Below are positions 1 to 4,324 of a stretch of 9,757 nt of DNA, piece by piece. Source of the DNA: Flavobacteriaceae bacterium (GTDB lineage: Bacteria > Bacteroidota > Bacteroidia > Flavobacteriales > Flavobacteriaceae); NCBI GenBank assembly GCA_019752245.1, contig JAIEMH010000411.1, forward strand, positions 1 to 9,757, given 5' to 3'. Under the pieces are notes generated by a model. The model did not search any database. It was not told where the DNA came from and was given only the letters and a program-made list of their open reading frames with translations. Both the position numbers and the translations under genes were made by a program. Within the stretch, counting starts at the first letter, position 1. Every line of letters starts with the position of its first letter.

Positions 1-16
1 AAACAATGATTACCCC

Positions 17-30
17 GAATTTACATAAAA
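17..30 (+). repeat. 14-bp direct repeat, copy A (upstream of the 70-aa gene)
   Basis: The 14-mer GAATTTACATAAAA occurs here and again at 1129-1142. It ends 10 nt before the start codon at 41; the other copy ends 7 nt before the start codon at 1150. Similar placement before two start codons suggests a shared leader, ribosome-binding or operator element. An alternative is that copy A is the tail of an upstream gene: frame 2 here reads NNDYPEFT then TAA at 26-28, a plausible C-terminus. In AT-rich DNA one such match in 10 kb is not very improbable by chance. Confidence 0.4.
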
Positions 31-40
31 CAAAAAACAC

Positions 41-253
41 ATGAGAAACAAAATAGAAAACACAACCGCTTGGAAAGCTCTTAGCAAGTTACAGCAGTCC
101 ATCTATGGTAAAAGACAAAATATACTATCAATTGAAGGTCAATTTATAGTGGCAAAAAATACAAGCCGTGAGCAATGGCTTAACGATTATCAACCGCCGT
201 TAGTTTTTAAAAATATTATTAATGAATTGCTGGATGATCATGAGAGAAACTGA
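41..253 (+). CDS. hypothetical phage protein, 70 aa
   Basis: I do not recognise this family. The protein is small, mixed in charge and soluble-looking, with no signal peptide, membrane segment or cysteine motif. The ATG follows an A-rich stretch, the usual translation signal in Bacteroidota. Its 3' end overlaps the next gene by 32 nt if that gene starts at 222, or by 14 nt if it starts at 240, which is typical of translationally coupled phage genes and supports both being real. It lies at the left end of a rightward accessory cluster. A host-takeover, regulatory or lysis-region role is possible but nothing in the sequence decides between them. Confidence 0.6.
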   Translation: MRNKIENTTAWKALSKLQQSIYGKRQNILSIEGQFIVAKNTSREQWLNDYQPPLVFKNIINELLDDHERN

Positions 254-545
254 AATAATACTGCATACAATTATTATAACATTTTTTATCAATTTACTTC
301 TAATTGCTGCTCTTGGCGATGAAGTTCTAAAAATAAAAAAGCGGCTAAAATCTAATATTGAAACCGATAAAGAATTTTTAAAAGACGTTAACGAACAGGT
401 TGAAAAAATAGAACAGGAACGCCTTGATAAACGTCAAAAGACAAAAAAATATTTATACTGTTTTCAATGTGAAGCAGAAATGCCAGTAATTGAGAATAAC
501 GGCAAATTTTATTGTGAAAACTGCAAATTAATTCATTTAAAATAA
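222..545 (+). CDS. small membrane protein with coiled coil and C-terminal zinc-ribbon-like motif
   Basis: Three parts are visible. A single hydrophobic helix spans about residues 12-31 (IILHTIIITFFINLLLIAAL). A charged, Lys/Glu-rich stretch at about 35-75 is probably a coiled coil. The C-terminus carries two CxxC pairs, C80-F-Q-C83 and C98-E-N-C101, spaced as in zinc ribbons. The protein probably sits in the inner membrane with the metal-binding end on one side. In-frame ATGs at 222, 234 and 240 are all possible starts: 222 has the more A/T-rich upstream stretch, while 240 gives a shorter overlap with the preceding gene. The membrane segment is retained in all cases. A holin or spanin-related role can be imagined from the location in an accessory cluster, but the zinc ribbon does not fit a standard holin. 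Function is unknown. Confidence 0.65.
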   Translation: MNCWMIMRETEIILHTIIITFFINLLLIAALGDEVLKIKKRLKSNIETDKEFLKDVNEQVEKIEQERLDKRQKTKKYLYCFQCEAEMPVIENNGKFYCENCKLIHLK

Positions 546-571
546 CAGATGTATACAAACAAAATTTAATT

Positions 572-1108
572 ATGAATCTACCATTTAGCACGCAATTAAA
601 CGGCAAACCTACATACTTTGTTGAAAAGATATGGGTATCGTTAGAGAAAAGATATGCTGAAATTTCTAAAGAAGGTAAAAGGTATTTAATGCCTCCAGAA
701 TATTTTGAATGTTTAGATAAAGGTTTCAAAAACAGCAATCCTTTCAATGCAAAACTTCACTCCATGCGTGAAGATAAAAAAGATAGATGGAAACCAGGAA
801 TGATAATTGATTTTTTTATCAATAATAGAACTAAGGATATGTTTCGCTTTGCTCCAAGAATTCCAGTTATTAGTACGCAGAAAATTGAAATAACTTGGAT
901 TAGTAATTTTAGAAATTTACAACCATCAAAACTGAGTCCAAAACGATTTAATTATCTGGAAGTTATCATTGACGACAGACTTATAGAAATTAAAGAAGTT
1001 CACGAACTATCACAAAACGACGGCTTTGATACAATAGAAGATTTTTTTGATTTCTTTAACGAAGATTTTAAAGGGAAGATTATTCACTGGACAGACAAAC
1101 GATACTAA
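572..1108 (+). CDS. ASCH/PUA-like domain protein
   Basis: The 178-aa protein resembles a family of small proteins common in Bacteroidota prophages that I associate with the ASCH (PUA-like, RNA-binding) fold. The supporting pattern is a His-Ser-Met-Arg-Glu-Asp segment at residues 63-68 followed by RWKPGMIIDFF at 72-82, then FRFAPRIPVISTQKIEI at 91-107. A C-terminal block follows in which an Asn-Asp-Gly-Phe motif (149-152) and a Phe/Asp-rich helix precede the ending KGKIIHWTD (167-175). The Arg/Asp motif and the beta-rich core match the binding cleft region of ASCH proteins, which are thought to bind RNA or modified nucleotides. It starts 26 nt after the preceding stop and belongs to the same rightward cluster. 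The biochemical role in phages is not established. I am fairly sure of the fold and unsure of the function. Confidence 0.6.
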   Translation: MNLPFSTQLNGKPTYFVEKIWVSLEKRYAEISKEGKRYLMPPEYFECLDKGFKNSNPFNAKLHSMREDKKDRWKPGMIIDFFINNRTKDMFRFAPRIPVISTQKIEITWISNFRNLQPSKLSPKRFNYLEVIIDDRLIEIKEVHELSQNDGFDTIEDFFDFFNEDFKGKIIHWTDKRY

Positions 1109-1116
1109 AAAATAAT

Positions 1117-1124
1117 TACTTTTG
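1117..1124 (+). promoter_or_regulatory. possible promoter -7 element for the secreted-protein gene
   Basis: TACTTTTG matches the Bacteroidota -7 consensus TAnnTTTG at every fixed position and lies 25 nt before the ATG at 1150. No TTG or TTTG is present at the expected upstream distance (around 1094-1100), so the -33 half is missing. The 14-bp repeat at 1129-1142 follows it. The gene may also be reached by read-through from upstream. Confidence 0.35.
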
Positions 1125-1128
1125 GAAA

Positions 1129-1142
1129 GAATTTACATAAAA
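1129..1142 (+). repeat. 14-bp direct repeat, copy B (upstream of the secreted-protein gene)
   Basis: This is the second exact copy of GAATTTACATAAAA (first copy at 17-30). Here it lies in a true intergenic gap, between the stop at 1106-1108 and the ATG at 1150, just downstream of a TAnnTTTG element. That makes a 5'-leader or operator role more likely for this copy than for copy A. Confidence 0.4.
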
Positions 1143-1149
1143 TACAACC

Positions 1150-1629
1150 ATGAAAAAAACAATCCTTTTATTACTGTTCTCAATTACAGCATTCAGTCAA
1201 GATTTTGGAACAATAGAAAAGCTTCAAAGTAGTACACTGCCAGCAATTAAAGAATTAACAAACTCATTAGTTAATTCTGGCACTCAAAAATTTCAGTTTT
1301 TGAAAGAAAAAGAAAGTCAAGAATATTATTTACTGGTGTACGTCCCTGTAGGATTAACAGCGGTACAAATTGAAGAATCACGTGTAAATAGGTATGACAA
1401 TGGCGTAATATTTAGACTAACTAAAAATCAAGATGAAACTTATAAATTACGAGAGTTTTTTGCAGAACCAAGTGTAATGTACTCTATTGTAGAAAAAGTT
1501 TTTTATCCGAAAATAACGCTTGAAGATTTTACAAGTAAGGCAGGATATCGGGATTTTATAAAAACTGATAAAAAAATAAGATTCTATTTTTATACTGGTG
1601 AATCAAAATATAGGTTCTATCAATATTAA
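1150..1629 (+). CDS. small secreted/periplasmic hypothetical protein
   Basis: The N-terminus is a textbook Sec signal peptide: MKK, a hydrophobic core (TILLLLFSITAF) and a probable signal peptidase I cut after Ser16 or Gln17, before Asp-Phe-Gly. There is no lipobox cysteine, so it is not an evident lipoprotein. The mature part (about 140 aa) is rich in charged and aromatic residues and reads as mixed alpha/beta, with no recognised catalytic motif and no cysteine. It is the last gene before a strong terminator and may have its own promoter. A secreted protein among phage accessory genes suggests a lysogenic-conversion ('moron') or envelope-directed function, for example altering the cell surface. 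That is inference from context only. Confidence 0.65.
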   Translation: MKKTILLLLFSITAFSQDFGTIEKLQSSTLPAIKELTNSLVNSGTQKFQFLKEKESQEYYLLVYVPVGLTAVQIEESRVNRYDNGVIFRLTKNQDETYKLREFFAEPSVMYSIVEKVFYPKITLEDFTSKAGYRDFIKTDKKIRFYFYTGESKYRFYQY

Positions 1630-1634
1630 AAGCT

Positions 1635-1662
1635 AAACCCGATTTAATAATCGGGTTTTTTT
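1635..1662 (+). terminator. intrinsic (rho-independent) terminator of the rightward accessory cluster
   Basis: A perfect 10-bp stem (1635-1644 with 1649-1658, AAACCCGATT pairing with AATCGGGTTT) closes a 4-nt TAAT loop and runs into a T-tract at 1656-1662. It begins 5 nt after the stop codon of the secreted-protein gene. Read leftward the same hairpin is followed only by a broken T-run, so it may also slow leftward transcription leaving the head operon but is a weaker terminator in that direction. Confidence 0.9.
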
Positions 1663-1699
1663 ATGCTTTTACTTTACATTTATAACTAAAAAATTAAAT

Positions 1700-1730
1700 T
1701 TTGTTATAAACTGTAACTTTTATACTTTTG
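1700..1730 (+). promoter_or_regulatory. consensus Bacteroidota promoter (TTTG-N19-TAnnTTTG)
   Basis: TTTG at 1700-1703 and TACTTTTG at 1723-1730 are separated by exactly 19 bp, matching the Bacteroidota vegetative sigma consensus at every fixed position. The predicted transcription start falls at about 1734-1737, essentially on the ATG at 1736. The promoter lies just after a terminator, so the following gene is an independent unit. Confidence 0.85.
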
Positions 1731-1735
1731 TAAAT

Positions 1736-1984
1736 ATGAAAACGTCTGTTAATCGTAGTCTTGGAGTTCAACGTAATAAGCTATTGAGATATAAGCTTAT
1801 CAAGGAACTGTACGAACTTCATAAAACAGAAGATATTCCAACAACTGTTGTTTGGCGTAAATATATATGCCCAATTTATCCGATTTCAAGAACTACCCTT
1901 TACGAGGTTCTTAATACTCCAGTAATTTCTAAATTAAGAGCTGTCCAAGCTTCTATTGATGCTCAAACGAAATTGTTTGATTAA
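1736..1984 (+). CDS. 82-aa putative helix-turn-helix protein of Bacteroidota Mu-like phages
   Basis: The protein is short, basic at its N-terminus and predicted to be mostly helical. A segment at about residues 35-60, ending Ser-Arg-Thr-Thr-Leu-Tyr-Glu-Val-Leu (51-59), looks like the recognition helix of a helix-turn-helix. I believe similar small proteins recur in Bacteroidota prophages, but I know no assigned function. A DNA-binding regulator is the simplest reading. ATG 1736 is the only ATG in the frame and lies 5 nt after the promoter -7 element, so the mRNA should be leaderless or nearly so. The gene converges on the leftward head operon: its TAA and the TAA of the gp37-like gene share the palindrome TTAA. 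With no terminator between them, its transcript probably runs antisense into that gene. Confidence 0.65.
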   Translation: MKTSVNRSLGVQRNKLLRYKLIKELYELHKTEDIPTTVVWRKYICPIYPISRTTLYEVLNTPVISKLRAVQASIDAQTKLFD

Positions 1985-2433
1985 ACATTAGTAATTCCAA
2001 CGGTATAAGTAACTTCATATTCTTGAATTCCATCATCACGTTTCACTTTTCGCAAATTAGTTCGCATCATTGCACCAGCCGAGCCTTCAACACTTACTCC
2101 GTGCAATTTCTTATGAACATTTTCTAAAATGTCCCAAATACTCCAAGCTTGATCCTTTTGCATTTGCGGAGCTTTAAAACTAGTATTAGTAAGTTTTAAA
2201 TTTGCAATACTCAAGACTATTGTTCCTGTTGCCATTTGTCTATTTACAGGAGTTGCACTCCTATCTTTAGAAATATCGCTATACTGCAGGCTTCCAATGT
2301 CAATAAGAACTAAAGGAAATTGAGTTGGTGGGTTCGGACTATAGTCGTCCAATTGTCCCCAATCTTCGTCAATATATTTTAACTCTGGAATGCTAGATAA
2401 AATGGTTTGAATATTCTGTAGTACTACTTTCAT
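1981..2433 (-). CDS. Mu gp37-like neck/tail-joining protein
   Basis: This 150-aa protein is the last gene of the leftward head operon. Length, position after gpG and sequence style fit the gp37-type proteins of Mu-like phages, small proteins at the head-tail joint that may act as tail terminators. The visible pattern is an N-terminal helix followed by FPLVLIDIG (39-47), a strand at 71-81 (TIVLSIANLKL), a central helix (96-111) and a C-terminal strand ending EYEVTYTVGI (138-147). Such an alpha/beta layout is common to tail terminator/completion proteins. Its ATG overlaps the gpG-like stop as ATGA, indicating translational coupling. Family assignment rests on synteny as much as on sequence. A generic tail completion protein is the alternative. 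Confidence 0.55.
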   Translation of the reverse strand: MKVVLQNIQTILSSIPELKYIDEDWGQLDDYSPNPPTQFPLVLIDIGSLQYSDISKDRSATPVNRQMATGTIVLSIANLKLTNTSFKAPQMQKDQAWSIWDILENVHKKLHGVSVEGSAGAMMRTNLRKVKRDDGIQEYEVTYTVGITNV

Positions 2434-2984
2434 CGTTTCAATTTATTAAATATTTTTTTTTCTAGTTCTTTCATGTTTATGTCAACAACATGTTCAACTC
2501 TTTGTCTAACCTGTGGATGATCACCTATAAACTGGCGTTGTTTTATTTTCATTTTTGCACCAACCTTTTGAAGTGCTAATGCTTTCCATATTGCTGCTTC
2601 TGCAGTAAGTTTTTTATTTCTTTCTGTATTTCTTATTACAACACTCTTATCTTTATCTCTTTTAAATGTTTTTGCACCATCAGCTTTAAAGAACATTGCC
2701 CAAAAGAAACGTTTCATTTTTTCAGTTACAACAATTTCACCGCCTTCATTTTGTAAACTTGCATAAGGCAAACTACTAGACCAGGTTAACTCATTTTTAT
2801 TTTCTCTGGACTTAATTGATCGGCGTAATTTTCCTGGACGCATCATCAAGCTTCCACGCTTGTTTGGTATAGAAGTTTCATTCCAAGATTTGTCAAAAAA
2901 TGCTTTACGCTCAAAGTTTCTGTCAAACTCATCGGTCAAGTCAACGCGCAAATCGGATAGAATATTTTTTATAAAGTCTTGCAT
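2430..2984 (-). CDS. Mu gpG-like virion morphogenesis (tail completion) protein
   Basis: At 184 aa this protein matches the phage virion morphogenesis family (Mu gpG type), which acts late in assembly at the head-tail junction. Diagnostic stretches are PGKLRRSI (50-57), SSSLPYASLQNEGGEI (69-84), the MKRFFWAMF segment (90-98), and near the C-terminus RQFIGDHPQVRQRVEHVV (150-167), the family's usual 'R-x-F-hG' ending. The protein is very basic (many Lys/Arg). It lies directly downstream of the gp30/F-like gene, as in Mu. The 78-nt gap in front of it is the only large break in the operon and holds the probable small RNA on the other strand. The stretch before the ATG is A/T-rich with no Shine-Dalgarno sequence. 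Confidence 0.85.
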   Translation of the reverse strand: MQDFIKNILSDLRVDLTDEFDRNFERKAFFDKSWNETSIPNKRGSLMMRPGKLRRSIKSRENKNELTWSSSLPYASLQNEGGEIVVTEKMKRFFWAMFFKADGAKTFKRDKDKSVVIRNTERNKKLTAEAAIWKALALQKVGAKMKIKQRQFIGDHPQVRQRVEHVVDINMKELEKKIFNKLKR

Positions 2985-3006
2985 TTCAAAAAGTTTTGTA
3001 TATTTG
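2978..3006 (+). promoter_or_regulatory. rightward Bacteroidota promoter inside the leftward head operon (drives the small RNA)
   Basis: TATATTTG at 2999-3006 matches TAnnTTTG at every fixed position. An upstream CTTG at 2978-2981 (TTG core 2979-2981) sits 17 bp away, within the accepted spacer range for Flavobacteriia though shorter than the 19-bp ideal. The predicted start is about 3010-3014. The upstream half lies inside the 5' end of the gpG-like gene on the other strand. The direction is opposite to every gene from 1981 to 8111. Confidence 0.7.
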
Positions 3007-3011
3007 CAACG

Positions 3012-3072
3012 TAGTCAAACGATACAGCATTGGATTGTAGTTCCTCTGAAATGGTTGTTTGGCTATTTTTTT
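3012..3072 (+). ncRNA. probable small structured RNA of about 60 nt, unknown family
   Basis: The predicted transcript folds into one nearly full-length hairpin. The outer stem is 11 pairs, 3013-3023 with 3054-3064 (starting AGUCAAAC/GUUUGGCU), including three G-U pairs (3015-3062, 3021-3056, 3023-3054). A 4-nt bulge (ACAG, 3024-3027) precedes 4 pairs (3028-3031 with 3050-3053). A 5-nt bulge (UCUGA, 3045-3049) precedes 3 pairs (3032-3034 with 3042-3044) closing a 7-nt loop, UUGUAGU. One nucleotide later seven Us (3066-3072) follow, so the hairpin doubles as its own terminator. On the opposite strand the three wobbles become A-C mismatches, so the fold is specific to this strand. The U-run is the complement of the two lysine codons before the TAG (3063-3065) of the gp30-like gene. 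Possible roles are antisense control of the gp30-gpG junction, a trans-acting phage RNA, or an RNA decoy. None is demonstrated. Confidence 0.6.
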
Positions 3073-4283
3073 ATGTCTTTTATTACCATCTCACCATCCG
3101 ATACACTATAAAAATGTATCTCTCCTGTTGTAAGTTCTCTGTTTATTAAAAAAGTCCTAACACCTTTTATATCAATTTCAAAAACGTGGATTTGTTTTAC
3201 CATTGGATTCTTTTTATAATCTGGCTCACTTCCTAAATAAGTTGCTTTTTTAAGTACTTTATCAATATTCAATAGCATTTTATTTTTATCTGCAATAAAT
3301 TCGTGAGGCTTATTAACGGCATCTCCTATTCCTTTTGATGTGAATGTAATCGGTTTATTTAATTCCTTTCTTTTAACTTGAACTTTACCTTTTACTAAAC
3401 GAGTTATTAACTCTTTTTTGGTATTTTTAAAATCAGGTTTTTCACTAAACATTGTTAAAATAATTGGTGTAGCTGCTTTAGCTCCAGCAATTTTATTGTT
3501 TGGGTGTAATGGCGGAAATAACTTTTTATCTGCACCAGGATTAAACCTAAAAATTTCTAATCTATTCTTTCCTTCTTTGCCAATTTGTGTTGTTGCCTTT
3601 TCACCTGCAGTGATACTCTTTACAGAATCACTGAGTGGATATTTATCTTTTAAAACTTCAACAACTGTACAACGACAGTTCCAACCATTTGGGGGCGTAT
3701 AAGAACTCCAAAACGGATCATCTTTTGGTAAAGTAATTCCACTAAGTGCGGCATGCTCTTCACGTACTCGATTATCGCCAGCAGTTCTATACTGTAAATA
3801 ATATCTATCATTATTACTGAACTCAGACCATTTGGCAGCCATTTGCGATGAACTAACCGCAAACTCATATTCTGCCTCCAAATAATTTTTATTGTAGCTA
3901 GAATTTAGTTTGTCAAACTCGTTAGATAATTGCCTAAATGGCTTTAAATTGCCATTATCATCCAACAATAATTTTGAAGCTTCAAATAGTTGTGCATGAG
4001 TTTTTAATCCGCCAAATAGAAAAGCATCTTCTTGTAAAGCCGTTCGCATTTCGTTTGGCATGTCATTGTCTGAAATGGCAAAATTGAAAACATCAAAAGT
4101 TTGATTAATCAAATCTTGATATACTTTTTCATTTTTTAAATCCTCTGGTTTGTAAGTTCCAATTTCGTGCAATCGTTTAAATGCATTTTTACCAACGTTT
4201 AAAAGTTGTTTAAACGAATCGCCAATTGATAAATTTAATTGTGATGCGTTGTTTTTACAATCAACACAACCGCAATTATACAA
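3063..4283 (-). CDS. Mu gp30/F-like minor head morphogenesis protein with C-terminal BECR-nuclease-like domain
   Basis: The central part carries the Mu F/SPP1 gp7 head morphogenesis signature: YLQYRTAGDNRVREEHAAL (162-180) followed by WSSYTPPNGWNCRCTVVEV (192-210), with conserved His178, Cys203 and Cys205. Such proteins sit near the portal and help assemble, and may be injected with, the packaged DNA. The N-terminus has a CGCVDC cluster (Cys4, 6, 9), a possible metal site. Residues about 310-406 form an extra domain: ITFTSKGIGDAVNKPHEF (312-329), a helical stretch, then a strand pair HVFEIDIKGVRTFLINREL (366-384) and IHFYSV (389-394). This resembles the phage Barnase-EndoU-ColicinE5-RelE (BECR) nuclease-like domains found at the ends of phage virion proteins. 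The frame has no ATG before Met75, so TTG at 4283 is the best start; an A-rich stretch precedes it. The frame is open further upstream without any ATG or GTG. Confidence 0.85.
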   Translation of the reverse strand: MYNCGCVDCKNNASQLNLSIGDSFKQLLNVGKNAFKRLHEIGTYKPEDLKNEKVYQDLINQTFDVFNFAISDNDMPNEMRTALQEDAFLFGGLKTHAQLFEASKLLLDDNGNLKPFRQLSNEFDKLNSSYNKNYLEAEYEFAVSSSQMAAKWSEFSNNDRYYLQYRTAGDNRVREEHAALSGITLPKDDPFWSSYTPPNGWNCRCTVVEVLKDKYPLSDSVKSITAGEKATTQIGKEGKNRLEIFRFNPGADKKLFPPLHPNNKIAGAKAATPIILTMFSEKPDFKNTKKELITRLVKGKVQVKRKELNKPITFTSKGIGDAVNKPHEFIADKNKMLLNIDKVLKKATYLGSEPDYKKNPMVKQIHVFEIDIKGVRTFLINRELTTGEIHFYSVSDGEMVIKDIKK

Positions 4284-4324
4284 GCTTTTAATTCTTGAGT
4301 GAAATGCCCCAAAGTAGTTAGGGC

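Noticed and set aside
388..747. 119-aa open frame on the minus strand
   Set aside because: It runs antisense across the end of the zinc-ribbon gene and the start of the ASCH-like gene, which are better supported; its composition looks like reverse-complement shadow sequence.
2985..3065. The hairpin as an attenuator of the leftward head operon
   Set aside because: On the minus strand three stem pairs become A-C mismatches and no T-run follows the hairpin in that direction, so it is a poor leftward terminator.
2860..3111. 83-aa open frame on the + strand spanning the small-RNA region
   Set aside because: It overlaps the gpG-like gene in antisense and then the RNA hairpin. The RNA's promoter lies inside the frame, so its start codon would not be on that transcript.
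3051..3111. Short frame starting at ATG 3051 near the 3' end of the small RNA, as a possible leader peptide
   Set aside because: The frame runs through the U-run and antisense to the gp30-like gene; the start lies inside the outer stem, and the self-terminating hairpin ends the transcript a few codons in.
3418..3868. Two further open frames within the gp30-like gene (one antisense at 3418-3702, one alternate frame at 3650-3868)
   Set aside because: Both lie wholly within a gene with strong family motifs and show no recognisable features of their own.
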